In this document: piece by piece, positions 25,311-37,060 of the stretch
Position numbering within the stretch: position 1 is the first letter of the stretch
How the letters are laid out: each line of letters begins with the position of its first letter
Assembly: GCF_019097595.1 (NCBI RefSeq)
Contig: NC_080711.1
Location: forward strand, 7,899,428-7,963,427
DNA: 64,000 bases
Origin: Hemibagrus wyckioides
Taxonomy: Eukaryota > Chordata > Actinopteri > Siluriformes > Bagridae
Direction: 5' to 3'
Made by a program: the position numbers and the translations under genes
The notes under the pieces: generated by a model
Database searches by the model: none
What the model saw: only the letters and a program-made list of their open reading frames with translations
Told to the model about the DNA's origin: nothing

Positions 25311-25802
25311 GCGAAACGTTTCATAACACAAAAGCCTTAAAATTTTAAACTGTAATGTACTCTAAAGACTATTATTTTTTTTGTTGAGAAATATGGCAGT
25401 GGGAATTATTGGCAAGTACACAGAAGTAAAAAAAATAAATAAAACAAGCACAAAGAGCACAGAAATGAACAAATAATTCTATAAATATCTAGTTTAAACT
25501 ATTAGCGATTTTCAGTGCTTTTGTATTGAATTTCTGCTGCTCTTTCCTATGACTCAGTTTGTGTCTCACATCTAAAAACCTTTAACACACACGGCTTTTT
25601 TTGGTCACTTATTGAAGTCGTGTTGATTACGAGTCGAGTTTTTTTTCACTGACGTTGAACTGGATGAAGACCAACTGGCTAATACGTCGCATCATTGGTT
25701 TATGTATAAGTGCGTGATTGATTAAAAGAAGATAAATACCACAGGCTTACATTTAAACCAACTAAGCACAGCATATGCGAAAGTGTCTTAAACCTCTCAA
25801 TT

Positions 25803-26072
25803 TGTCATGACCATAAAATGGACTCCTTTGCCCCTTTGTTCCGATTTTCGGTCGTCGTTAAAAGTGTCTCACACATTCACTGATATTACGAAGAGTCTGT
25901 CATTACAGAGCCTTTATTTATTGATCGTTTCTCTGGTATTTGATATCGCTTCAGGTTTTCTTGCCTCCGAGCTGTTTGCTGATCACCTGACCTGCTCATG
26001 TTGTCTTTGACCTGAATTGCTGCCTTATCGATTTGGATACTGTGCCTTTGTGTCAATAAAACTCTCATGACA
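25803..26072 (+). mobile_element. Candidate solo LTR (270 bp)
   Basis: Begins TGTCATGA and ends TCATGACA, an exact 8-bp terminal inverted repeat with TG..CA ends. It has an AATAAA (about 26055) near the end and a CTTTGACCTGAATTGCTGCC segment typical of fish LTR sequences I recall. No target-site duplication is visible in the flanks and no partner LTR is in the window, so the call is tentative. Confidence 0.35.
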
Positions 26073-27214
26073 CCAAGGCTATAAATCCATTCATCTGGAC
26101 TTACCACTAGATTTACCTAGATGACTGAAAAACTCCACCTTCCTGTCTCTTTTCCCTAATGTCTGACACTGGTGTCAAGTTTTCCCATCAAGGAGGTACA
26201 GGACCAGACGAGTGCATTGGGCAGTAAGCAGCTGGACCATCAGACAGTTGCTACATCCTCGCATTGACACACTGCAGGAAATGTTTACCCACAGAGTGCT
26301 GGTAAATAATTCAATCTTTGAAGCATCCCATCTGACGTGATACTCTTGTAATCCCTCAGTCAAACACTGACATGATGTTTTCATCACGTTTTCTGCCTGC
26401 TTCTGGCTCTGTTTTCTGATTCCCTGGCTGTTAGATGCTTCAATCTTTCTTTCCCAGTGCTCAAAAATATTTAAATGGAATTTTCTGAGGTTTAAAAACC
26501 TCCTGGTTCCACTGGGACTGTTCTCATAGTCTCATGCATGAGAGAGGTGGGAATTGCCAAACTAAGCAATCTGAAGTGCACAATAAATATGTGTGAATGC
26601 TAATTCCCTGCCCACATTAACAAGCACAATCTTGTGACTGTGTGACTTGAAAATCTGTCTCTATCCAACAGATATTTGATTACATGCGTCCCTAAACACC
26701 AAAGTATACAGGAACCTGCTGAGAAGTGTTAAATTGGATTTCTTAACTGATCTGAATAATCCTGCTAGTCAGAGCTTTACAGCCGAATGCAAAAGTTCTG
26801 AGAAAATGTAAGAAAAATGAAGAAATCGAGGGCATTTCAAATAAAATTTTCATTTAAAATATACAGGCTGTGATTTTAAAAAAAGACAGACAAACCTGCA
26901 AATATTAAATTGTTTACTAACAGGGCCTTAGGTTAGTATTTCCAATTTTTCGTAATAGTGATTTGCCCATTTGGCATGTTTGCCTTCATGAATAAGCAAT
27001 TTTGGAGCGACCTCAAGGTGCAAAATACAGGGTAGTGTTTATGCAAATGAATTCATTTAGCACTCAAAGTTCCGTGTACAAAAAATGGAATTCACTTTAC
27101 AAATGTTGATGAAATACACGAATTTATACAACCAAAAGGCATGTATTCAATTTATGGAAGCCTGTGTTTCCCAGATAAAGGCGACGATACTGACTTTTTT
27201 TACTTTAGAAACAC
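26073..27214. other. Sequence without recognised genes
   Basis: Unique sequence; 26160-26420 is balanced in composition. No splice-bounded exon found. Confidence 0.4.
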
Positions 27215-27606
27215 CTCTACACTTTACCATTTATGCTGTTATCCAATTAACCAATCACATGGCAGCGGAACGATGCATATAATCACACAGATACAGATCA
27301 AGTGCTTCAGTTACTCTTCACATTAAACATCAGAATGTGGAAAATAAGTGATCTTTGTGACTATTTCAGAAACGGTTGATATCCTGAGAGTTTCACACAC
27401 TCAGAAGTTTACACAAAATGATGGATAAAACCAAAAACATTGAGCGATGGACAATTCTGTGAGTGGAAACACCTTGTTGATAAGAGACGTCAGAGAAAAA
27501 TGGCCAGATTGGTTTGAGCTGTCAGGAAGTCTATAGTAACTCATATCATAACTGTGGTGAGCAGAAAAGCATCTCAACATGTACAGCAGATCAAATGGAC
27601 ACAAGG
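27215..27606 (-). repeat. Interspersed repeat C (teleost family), reverse copy
   Basis: In reverse complement: ATCTGCTGTACATGTTGAGA and GCTTTTCTGCTCACCAC, then AAACCAATCTGGCC and TCTCTTATCAACAAGG, and further on ATTCTGATGTTTAATGTGAA and GCTGCCATGTGATTGG. This family is very common in fish genomes. Here it is the longest copy; its halves match 60795-60990 (+) and 29026-29165 (+) respectively. Confidence 0.8.
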
Positions 27607-27619
27607 AATAACTCTCTGA

Positions 27620-27770
27620 GATCATATGAGGAAGAAACCTTGAGAGGAACCAGACTCAAAAGGGAACTTCTCCTAATCAGACAGGCTGTGCCTACAAATA
27701 TCGGGTTGGAAATTGAACCACAACCCTGGTGGTACAAGGCAACTGTGCTAACCACTAAACCGCTGTAGCT
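27620..27770 (-). mobile_element. Chimeric patch: repeat fragment joined to the head of tRNA SINE E
   Basis: 27625-27660 is AGAAACCTTGAGAGGAACCAG and ACTCAAAAGGGAAC, a recurring fish fragment. It is joined to the reverse head of SINE E. On the minus strand 27695-27770 gives TTTAGTGGTTAGCACAGTTG (A box) and GTGGTTCAATTTCC (B box). Only the tRNA-like head is present. Confidence 0.65.
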
Positions 27771-29002
27771 CCTCCCCCACTATAGCTATTCTTATTATAT
27801 AATTGTATTATTTCGCAGATAAGTAGTAAATAGAAGTACCCTTCTCTTTTTCCATTCACTATACCCTAAAAGGTATCAGTGTATCCTGGTGAAATATTTT
27901 AATCCAATTTAACAGTTGGCTAAACAAGTGGTTAATTAAATCCTCCACAGCCATACTGTATACGATGGATTTACCAAATGATGTATTAAAGATTATGATG
28001 AAAAAAAAAATGCTAATTTCCTTTTTTTTAATACAATGAATAAGACATTTGGTAACCATTAACACATTTGGTAACCATCACCACAACCCTGCTGGAAATC
28101 TATAATCACCATAATTGAGGACCATCATGGAATAATGAGCTTACGGACGTGCCGCGAATCGATAGTGACCATTATTCCTAGGGTTGATATGCTAGTACCA
28201 GTTTTTAGAGGACTCTCTCTTTCTCATCTACAGCAATTTGAAATAAAATGAACTATTCTTTCATTCAGAAACTGCCCTGATCACTGTAGGAGACTTGATA
28301 TGATTTTGACCCCGTTGATCTAATATGTGGTATGTTAGGCAGATCAGATCCCTTGTAATATTTTACTGTAACATGATGCTCACAAAGCAAGAACCTTGAC
28401 TCTCCGTGTACCAATGCTAAAGGAGGTGACAAGGTAATGAATTGAGCGTAACCTTGTTATATTATGATATTAAACCAGCCAATATGTGCCAAATATAATA
28501 TGCTGGAATAATAATATCATACCATTAGTCATACTGTATTACCTGACAGACATTGCATTACCTATAATTTAACCCTTTTTACCAGGACACTAGTGTTACA
28601 TTCCACCAGTCAAATGCAAATCACTTTAGAAGATTGTATCTATTAAATTTATTTAGTTTTTTCAATTTATTATTATTTTTAATTAGTATAAACAAATGAA
28701 TCATTTTATTGCCACAAGCCAACACTGTTGGCTTTCGGTGTGAGATGTTTTTCCCTCTGTTGTGATAACCTTACACAGAATTTTAGTGGTTGAAGGTAAC
28801 AACTTGAATTTTAAGATGCTTATGAACATTCTGTTTCTGACTTGATGTTTGCTGATCGCTTGACTTCTTGCCTGTCCTTGTTTTTGAGATATGTGAAGCT
28901 TTATACTGCAAAAAATGGTGTCTAATGATATCAAGTGAAAATACGTTGAACAGAGATTGTGAGAGACATGCTGCATGGAAAAGAACTTCATTCGTCTGTA
29001 AG
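27771..29002. other. Sequence without recognised genes
   Basis: AT-rich and unique. A 16-bp word ACATTTGGTAACCAT is repeated at about 28046 and 28065. No exon. Confidence 0.4.
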
Positions 29003-29165
29003 GTCTCTCTCTCTCTCTCTCCCTCGACCCATTTTCACCCATTCTGATGTATGATGTGAACATTAACTGAAGTTCTTGACATGTATCTGCTTGTTCGGAT
29101 GCATTTCTCTGCTACCACATGATAGGCTGATTAGATCACTACTGCATAGGTAAGCAAGTTGTTTA
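29003..29165 (+). repeat. (CT)n plus interspersed repeat C, tail part
   Basis: (CT)n at 29003-29022. Then CCCATTCTGATGTATGATGT, GAACATTAACTGAAG and ACCACATGATAGGCTGATTAG, matching the reverse complement of 27235-27350. Truncated copy. Confidence 0.75.
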
Positions 29166-30412
29166 CAGGATTTTTTCACTAAAATGGTCAATGAGTATAT
29201 ATGTATAATGTATATATAGAGTAAGAAGCTAAACTATGTCATTAAAACAGATTTGGGAAAGTTTAGGAATATGTCTATCATGATGTCATAATCAAACTTT
29301 TTATATAGTATTTGACAAAATGTGACAATATTCAACATATTTTACTGTCATCACATCCTAGGTTTAATCCGACCTTGTGCCCAGAATTCCTGGGATAGAC
29401 TTCTAATTAACAACCCTGACCAGGATAAAGTACATACTAAAGTTGAACGAACAAATGAATGAATGAATTTGATTTTTATTTCAAGTATGTATTTCAGGAA
29501 AAATATCCAACTTCCAATTTGAAATGAGTAAAAAAATTTTCCTTTTTGTTAACGATTATTCAATTATTATAGATTTTTTTAAATAATTTTACATTCAATC
29601 TCCTCTCCAAATTACACATACAAGTTAAATTTGCCTATATGGCCATTTTTAATTCTTTTCAATTCATATCCCTCCATTCATCAGCAGGTTTGTTCTCACT
29701 ATAAAGAGTTAATATTTTTGAGGCGCTGCTCAGACAGAGGAAGCAAAAGTGTTGACAATCCGATCCCTATGTTTTGTATCACTCTGTTTTTTAGTTTTTC
29801 TTCCCTTTTCCTATAGTAACCCCCAAAAGGTAATTCACACCTTGTATATTTTATTCTTTCTTTTTTATGTCCTTAACTTATGTGTTGGGCTGCTAGACGA
29901 CTTACAGAGGAAGAATTTTATTGTATGGTGTAACACACTGTTTGCTGTACATATGAAAAAAAAAATCTTGAATCTTGAATATAGCAGTGGAATTCAGTCT
30001 TCATTACATGTCTACTAAAAAAAGGATGCAGGAGTTCTTTAGTCATTTAGTCTGACTGCTGACTAGCTGAGTCAGGTTGCTGCTGTAACTTAGCACTATA
30101 CACAGTAGCTGTTGTTTTGTACTGAAACTTTGACTCCAGTGTTTAATACTTCTATAGTGAATTTCTCATTAATACAATGTTAAACCTTACTGAAAAATGC
30201 TGAGTGATAAAAAAGCTCCTGCTCTTTTATTTGTAGAGGGTTTCTAGTTACTGCAAACCTGATGGTTATCTTGAGATGATTCAGATTTGTTGAACCATGC
30301 GAGCGATTTCTCTCTGTGACAATAAAGCAGCATGCAACTTTTTAAGGTAATAACAAAATAAAAAAAACACAGAAATAATAAAAGAAATTAACACCATTAA
30401 TTTACCAAGTAC
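29166..30412. other. Sequence without recognised genes
   Basis: AT-rich. Frames at 29631-29816 and 29749-30018 have no family motif. Confidence 0.4.
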
Positions 30413-31186
30413 ATGACTAATGTTTTCTTCACAGATATTGGTTGGCGTACCTTTAAGCAAACGCCATGCTGGTATCTCAGGACCTTCAGCATTTATTCCA
30501 GAGGTCAAGGCAGATGCTTGTGCCTGGAGTCTGATCCAGCCAGCAGCTGTGCAGGCTATGAAATGGGTAATCCTGCCCTAACAATAGGCCCTAACATGCA
30601 AGAATACCACAAACACGCCGCAGCTTCTACTTCTGCCACTGGCCCAGAGTGCTCCTGGAAAAAAACTGTCAGACAAAAAAAGCTTGATTGGCAGGAGCCA
30701 GAGGCTCTCGGGTCTAACGCAACAGCACGTGAGAATCTGGCGTACTGGGCCATGTCTACGCAAAGCCTTCCAGGAAAAAGCCTGGCATATAGGGAGGCAC
30801 AAATCCTGGCGGACTGATTCTCTTGTGCAAGTCTGAGCCCTTGACAAGGGAAGGGCTAAAGCTGTCATGATCTCTTAGGGTCATCTGACAATTCCGATCC
30901 TGTTAGACAGTGTCAGTCAGAGGCACTATCGGAGGTAAGAGAGAGAAGCACGTACGATTAGCAGCTGCTTCCGCAGGCCTGCGATACCTTTCGCACTGCA
31001 GCCAGGCTGATCTGCCAGAGCTATCCCCGAGAGATCAGCATCCATTTATTATGGTCTGGAAAAGCCTTTGCATCAGACAGTAGGCATTCGAGGTTGTAAA
31101 TTACATCCACCTTATTCATGTATTAAGGCCAATTCTGCTCTTATTTAGCGATTTGTGTGCCAAATTACATTCAGGATGCTCGATTC
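30413..31186. other. GC-richer unique block, function unknown
   Basis: Higher GC than its surroundings, non-repetitive, with open frames on both strands (plus strand 30413-30817, 134 codons). An acceptor-like TTTTCTTCACAG at about 30425-30436 precedes it, with a weak donor-like GTAATC at 30567. None of the frames shows a motif I know. 30930-31186 reads like a conserved non-coding element, with TAATT/ATTTA words and no coding. Its right end runs into the 31187-31360 segment duplicated at 34 kb. Confidence 0.25.
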
Positions 31187-31360
31187 AGCTTATTATGCAG
31201 ATGAAACTCAATCTAACTCTCAATAAGGCTTGAAGGTCCGTTAACACAGTATGGTGTGTTAAGAGAACAGCTACATTCCAGCAGAAACACTATTAGCTCA
31301 CTATTGCTTTTATAAACTACTAGAGAAACGTGACTAGATATTTTCTGAGTTTGTGTCAGT
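31187..31360 (+). repeat. Direct duplication, copy 1 (of 34231-34435)
   Basis: AGCTTATTATGCAGATG.AA, then CTCAATAAGGCTTGAAGGTC, then AACAGCTACA.TCCAGCAG and AAACACTATTAGCTCACTA, then TTTTATAAACTACTAGA. About 144 bp aligns with 34231-34372 almost without gaps. A later shared TTTTCTGAGTTTGTGT is 45 bp further away in copy 2. Confidence 0.85.
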
Positions 31361-31445
31361 GCGATATTGTTTGATTCATCATTTAGGCTCCTACAAAGGT
31401 TTCTGAAGTGGTTTTGCCCCATTATGAATCAGAAAAGGTTTACAT

Positions 31446-31570
31446 AGAACCCTACTCCTGGAGAACCTGCACACTGTGGCAATATCCAAGCATTTTCCTC
31501 TAAAACACACACCTGATTAGTTGATTCAGCAGGACTGGGTGTGCTTCAGGTCCAGGGTTGGGAACCAGAA
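31446..31570. repeat. Palindromic short repeat of fish genomes (MITE-like)
   Basis: Ends CCCTACTCCTGGAGAACC and GTCCAGGGTTGGGAACC are imperfect complements. The middle has AAACACACACCTGATTAG. A diverged relative lies at 49419-49560 (AACAGGTGTGTTAGAG). Class uncertain. Confidence 0.5.
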
Positions 31571-31694
31571 TTCCAGAAAGACAAACTATTATGTCAACTG
31601 GTAAGGGTTCTAGGATTGAACCCATGTTTGGGTATGTTTGAGTACATTCTTTAAAAAAATCCATGTCCATGAATAACCAAAAATGATCTTTCAC

Positions 31695-31915
31695 AGTGAT
31701 GCCATAGAAGAACCATTTTTGGTTCCCCACAGAACCTTTCAATAAACTTAAACAGAATCCCTTTTTTTCTTATTGACATAAAGAACATAATAAATTAATA
31801 AATTAAAAGACCCCTTTACACTTCAAAAAGAACCTTTTGTGCAGCTGAAATGTTCTTCACAGAACCATACATCCTGACAAAGAACCATTTAAGAACCTTT
31901 ATTCTTAAGAATGTA
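31695..31915. repeat. AAGAACC-rich MITE-like repeat
   Basis: Multiple AAAGAACC/GAACCTTT words on both strands (TAGAAGAACCATTTTTGG, AAAAAGAACCTTTTGTGC, AAGAACCTTTATTCTTAAG). It ends in CTTAAGAATGTAA, the usual terminus of this teleost repeat as I recall it. A shorter relative is at about 45300-45445. Confidence 0.5.
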
Positions 31916-32835
31916 AACACACTCATACAGTGACCAATACTTGGCCTTCAAGAGCCATTACAGAACCCTCTCTGACCTTTAATGGCTCCCTGAGGGATGA
32001 ATCAAAGAACTGAAAAGGGTTCTAAATGTAACCTTTTTCCCAAGAGTGTGTGAGGATTTTTTTTCATTATCAAAGTACATTTTAAATGCCAGTATTACTG
32101 ACCCTAGGACCTTTTCCTCCTTCATTTCCTCCAAAGATCTCATAAGGGTTAAAGACTCTGCCTGAGATTTTGAGGAATGAGGAATGATTGAGGAATGGGG
32201 AATGATTGATTATCCAGCTCACATTAAAATGACTGGAACTGCAGTATTATAAAAAATAGTTCCTCAGATATTCTTTTTCCTTCTAATGGGGGTTACAGAA
32301 CTCTCTCTATATATTAAAGGTTCCCCAACCAACAAACCGTATTGATTAGGGACTATAGATACTGTATACTGTAGAGTAGATACTGGACCTGCAGTACACT
32401 CTGGAAGACATGTCCCCTACCCATCCACATTCTTTCATGAAAGTCGAAGATTATCATTACCTTGACTTACTAGATATTTTAAGCTCTGCAAATTGCCAGT
32501 TGCAAATGTTCAAACTGATACTGACTTAGCACAGCCCACATGTTCTTTCCCTCTGAGCCCAACATCCACTGCTGTCAATGCCATGAAGCACCTGCTGCTG
32601 TATGTCTGACAGGAGTGACTGAGAGTGACCTTAAACTAGGTCTGTGACACATCCCACGCACTCTCACCCCCCCGTCCTAATGACTCTGAGTCAAAACAAG
32701 AGGGTGGGAAACAAAGACAGGCTGGCCAACCCTTGAAGAGAAATAATATGTAGTCCTGCTGAAGGGGGAAGGACAGTTAGGGGTAATAGATGGAGGTGAA
32801 ATGAAATGGTTCCACAAAGTAAACAGTTGTACTGT

Positions 32836-33440
32836 TCATTTATGGCATTTAGCAGACGCCCATATCCAGAGCAACCATTGGTTCACTAGGTCATGGACGT
32901 AGAATAGCATCAGCCTAAAACTATATTGGGAACATTGAAAAATAAATAAATAAATAAATAAATAAAACAGGGATAAATAACCATCAATTTAAGTGTTTCA
33001 GGAAGAGGTAGGTCTGCACCTGTCATTTGAAGACAGTCAGTGACTCAGCTTTTTGGACATCTCTGGGAAGTTCATTCTACCACCTCGGTGCCAGAGCAGA
33101 GAAGAGTCTAGATGTATACCTACCTCTTACCCTGAGAGATGGTGGGACCAGTTGAGCAGTGCTAGTAGATCTGAGGGAGTGTAGTGAAGTGTGAGGAGTA
33201 ATAAGAGCTTTGAAGTAAGATGAAGCTGGTCCATTCTTGGCTTTGTAGGCCAACATCAGTGTTTTGAATGTAATGAGTGCAGCTACCAGAAGCCAGTGGA
33301 AGGGGTGGTGTGTGAGAACTTAGGCAGGTTGAAAACAAGTCATGCAGCTGCATTTTGGATCATTTGCAGACAACAAATTATGTTCAGAGGTAGACCTGCC
33401 AGCAGAGAGTTGCAGCAGTCCAGTCTTCAAATGACAAGAG
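32836..33440 (-). mobile_element. L2-like LINE 3' region (non-coding part), reverse
   Basis: Starts TTTATGGCATTTAGCAGACG, the reverse of the tail also carried by SINE B. It continues with CTTTGTAGGCCAACATCAG, ACCAGAAGCCAGTGGAAGG, GCATTTTGGATCATTTGCAG and TTGCAGCAGTCCAGTCTTC, a long segment recurrent in fish genomes. A (AAAT)n run lies at 32939-32966. Sharing its terminus with the SINE suggests that this is the partner LINE. No RT domain is present. Confidence 0.6.
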
Positions 33441-34230
33441 ATGCACAAGGGGCACAAGGAAGCTGTTTATTTGCTGCTGGTGACTGGTGCACAAGAAAAC
33501 TAACAGATTTCTTTATCACTTTGCCATAATCATGATTTGTAATGAGAATCCCAGATGGTGTAACAAAAAAGTGTTTGCCCAATCATCCAAAAATCTCAAT
33601 CATGTCACAGTTATCCGTTGTCAAGGAAAGCCTAACACTGTGAGTGCTCTTTGGGTGGGAGGAATTTTATACTCTCAATCACAACAACACTAGCCAATTG
33701 TGGATATCTGTGATATCCGTGGAAAAGGGCAGACAGCATTGTAGTTTGAAAAGATGCAATCAGCTGGTTTATGCTACATTCAGGAAAAATTGCATCTTGT
33801 AATTCCCTACATTAAACCAGGAAAAGCCACCAAAAACACTCATCAGCTTGGGGTATGATCAGTTCCTATTCTGTTTACAGAGTGGCATCAAATCAACATG
33901 GACGCTCACACTGTAAACAGTGTAAAGTTCTCTAACAGTTCTTAGTTCGATCTGTTTATATACACAGTACTTGGTTAAATGCATAACATTAACCATCATC
34001 AGCATTAAAGTGATCACTAATCTCAGCCGATTTGCTTGTTGCTAAGCTATTCACAATTGTCTGGTGGCTAGCTTGTTGCTAAGCTTCTTGCTGTTGTTGC
34101 TGTGTGTTTAAAGTAGATGTAACTGCAAAAGTGTGGTTGAAGTAGGTTTTATGAGCCTTGTTGTCTTTCAGAGAGCAAACAAAAACTTTCATGACGGCAT
34201 CCATGTTTTCACCAGTTCACATGTCAAAAA
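33441..34230. other. Sequence without recognised genes
   Basis: No exon, RNA gene or clear repeat. 34024-34100 has repeated GCTTGTTGCTAAGCT words. Confidence 0.4.
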
Positions 34231-34435
34231 GCTTATTATGCAGATGGAACTCAATCAAAATCTCAATAAGGCTTGAAGGTCTGTTAACGCAGTATGCCGT
34301 GTTAATGAAACAGCTACAGTCCAGCAGAAACACTATTAGCTCACTACTGCTTTTATAAACTACTAGACAAAGAGTCATTGATTTTCTTATGCTGTACTCA
34401 ATGTGAATTGTTTTTTTCTGAGTTTGTGTGGCTGC
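34231..34435 (+). repeat. Direct duplication, copy 2 (of 31187-31360)
   Basis: Same orientation as copy 1, start to start 3.04 kb. Differs by scattered substitutions and an insertion of about 45 bp (around 34373-34415). Confidence 0.85.
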
Positions 34436-34685
34436 AAGTGATCCTTTTAGCCCAAGTAACGTGAATGCATCCCAGGAAATACAATATTACAATTGTACAT
34501 TACCATTTCCAAGTCATCAATTAGCCTGGTGTGTGATAGAGGAGAGCTGACTAGTACATAGGAACTGGGGAGATAAATGGGGAAAAAGTATTTGTAATTT
34601 GTTAGACGTGAATTTTAGTCTTTAAAAAGTCTAGATCGTTTTGCTTGAAAAATGCAGTTTTGACTATTTTTGGCAGAATCTTTGC

Positions 34686-34860
34686 TGTAGCTCAAGCAGT
34701 TAAGGTTTTGGGTTGTTGATCTGAAGGTTGGGGTTCACTGCCAAGCTGCCACTGTTGCCACCCCTCACTGCTCCAGGGGTGCTGTGTCATGTCTGACCCC
34801 AACTTCCAATGAAAGAGTTTCATTGTGCTGTAATGTAACTGGGACAAATAAATATATAGA
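34686..34860 (+). mobile_element. tRNA-derived SINE (family A)
   Basis: A box TGTAGCTCAAGCAGTTAAGG; then GGGTTGTTGATCTGAAGG; a partly deleted B-box region; CCAAGCTGCCACTG; tail GAGTTTCATTGTGCTGTAATG and GACAAATAAATAT. Confidence 0.85.
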
Positions 34861-35930
34861 TTTTTTCACATTTTTTCACAACGAACTTAAAACTTGAGCG
34901 TGTCACATCATTTATGCAGGAAAATCAAGTTGTGATTAGAGCACTAACAAAAGATTACTGAAGTGAGATATGGGAAGAGGGCGGGGCTTCCTGAGGTGTC
35001 TGTTCATATTGGAGTGTGACTGTCAAACATCCCACATTCATATGTTGATCGGCTCTGTTGCTTAATTAAGATTAAAAAATTAAAATAAAGAGAGAGAGAG
35101 AGAAGCAACAAATAGAGAAAGTGAATTTTTTCAATTTTTTAAATACATCTTTTTGGTTTCAGGACCCTGCTTCCTCTCTATCTCAGGGACAGTTGGACTT
35201 TAAACCTGTCACAGCTGTGAGATGCCTTGTCAAGGTTTAATAAATATGTCCCTAGATGTCCTTAGCAGTGAGTGACAGGATCACTGTGTTTCTATACAAT
35301 CCTCAGTCCTGTTTGTCACAGCAAAAGCTGTGAGGTTGAGACTTTAGGACAGTAAAATGAGTGCAGAGAAATCTTTTCGTGATGTAAGGAACAGCAGTAG
35401 TGTGGAGAAGGCGTGTGTCTTCTTTCTTTGATAAGTGATGCATCAGGCCGCCTACAAGCAGCATAATCCTGCTCGTATAACTGCTGCAATAATGAGTGGC
35501 CTTTACACCTCTCTGGAGCTTTGATGGTGGAGGTGGTGACTCAGTACACTGTGTGTGTGTATGTGTGTGTGTGTGTGTGTGAGTGGAATATATGCAGTAT
35601 GGGTCTATGAATCAAAAGAATTGCACACAGGTACCACAATCTCCCAGAATGCACAAGTGCAGTATGCAACTTAACTAAGAAATAAACTTTTAAAAATAGA
35701 TTTTAATTTACATATTAAATATGAATACATTTTATATAGTTCCGTTTAACAACAATTTACATAATATATATAATTTAACAACAATATATATATTCTTTCA
35801 GTACACTTTACTTTGGTATATTCAAATATTATAACATAATATAACATAACCTTATGTCATATGTCTTATTGTTTCTATTTTATCTTGTAATTTCTTTTTA
35901 CTCAAAAAAATGACCATTCAAACACCTCAT
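34861..35930. other. Sequence without recognised genes; (GT)n
   Basis: (GA)n at 35089-35103 and (GT)n at 35551-35580. No exon. Confidence 0.5.
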
Positions 35931-35934
35931 TTGC

Positions 35935-36470
35935 CATCTGTCACGCCTTAACCTCAGACGTCTTGCCCACGAACTTTGGCTGAACGTCTGATGCATATGG
36001 CACACAGATTTGGAAACGCTTCAGAAGTTCTGAAGTGGTTGAATTTTCTTGGTTGAATTCTACAGGATTTTCCGGAGACGTGTGTAAGCTGGAAACAAAG
36101 CCATCATGATGCTCTGCTTCCCTCATGGATGAAGGAAGCTGTCGAGTTTACAACTGTGAAAATGGGTGCTTATAAGGAACACTGGATTTTCCAAATGATG
36201 TGAAGTTCACGGTATAGACTCGTTAATCTGGACGACTTTCTTAACCAAACGAACTAGGGCTGCACGCTGGACTGTTTTTGTAATGACACTGACTTTACAT
36301 TTTCATGCCCTTGCACAAGCTAAATAAAATGATTTGTGATTGGCTGCTTTACACGTCAGTCAGACACCCTATTGGGCGGTCCTTGGCCAATAAAAGCTGC
36401 TATGGAGTCCAGACCTTCTGCCATCAGTCTGATGGTCTGGCTATGTGAGACAAGATCTGTCATGTAACAG
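35935..36470 (-). repeat. Probable interspersed repeat, class unknown
   Basis: Segments CTTTGGCTGAACGTCTG, GGTCCTTGGCCAATAAAAGC and ATGGTCTGGCTATGTGAGAC resemble recurrent teleost repeat words I know, but I find no second copy in this window. A 61-codon frame on the minus strand has no protein motif. Confidence 0.35.
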
Positions 36471-36579
36471 CAGTGCAGGATGAGGTCATTTGTGAACTCG
36501 GCCTCAGATGGCAAGCGACACTGCAGAGACTGGAAAATCATAGTATTTACAGCAGTGTTTGCTAACAGTTGAACTTTTT

Positions 36580-36798
36580 TGTTGTTGTTGTTGTTGTTGT
36601 TGTTGTTCAGATGAAAGAATCCTTTTGATATAGGCTGCATCTGGTTGTTTTGATTTTTTTTTTTTTTTTAGAAAGAAACAATAAAAAAAAAAACTAAAAT
36701 AAATAAACAAATGAATAATAATAATAACAACAATAACCAGCACTATTATGCTGTTATTAGTTTATTTATAACAATTATTATTATTATTATTATTGCTC
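36580..36798. repeat. (TTG)n, T/A runs and (ATT)n
   Basis: (TTG)n at 36580-36607, poly-T at 36654-36669 and (ATT)n at 36776-36795. The poly-Gln and poly-Asn frames here are artefacts. Confidence 0.9.
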
Positions 36799-36839
36799 AT
36801 CTACTGCCTAGTGATGAAATAATAAATGTTATTTATTAG

Positions 36840-37060
36840 TATTATCAAATCATGCCTTGAGTTTCTGCATCAGTAATTTAGTTTCAATTAATTATTTTCC
36901 TAATTAGAACTGAAGGTAATTATTTTCAAGGCGGTATGAAATACATTCTAAATGTCACAGCCAGCATGCAGCTAATTTAATATAGGCTGCAGCAGGTAAC
37001 TGAAGGGAATTTGAGCTCTTCCATTTTTACGAAAGCGTTTAATGTTGTAGAGGACTAGGA
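36840..37060. other. Candidate conserved non-coding element rich in TAATTA-type sites
   Basis: Unique sequence with clustered AATTAATTATTTTCC, CTAATTAG, GGTAATTATTTTC and GCTAATTTAAT, all homeodomain-type cores, and no coding potential. Suggestive only. Confidence 0.25.

Noticed and set aside
30413..30817. 134-codon frame as a possible gene
   Set aside because: No recognisable domain, competing open frames on both strands, and no good donor. Kept only as an unexplained block.
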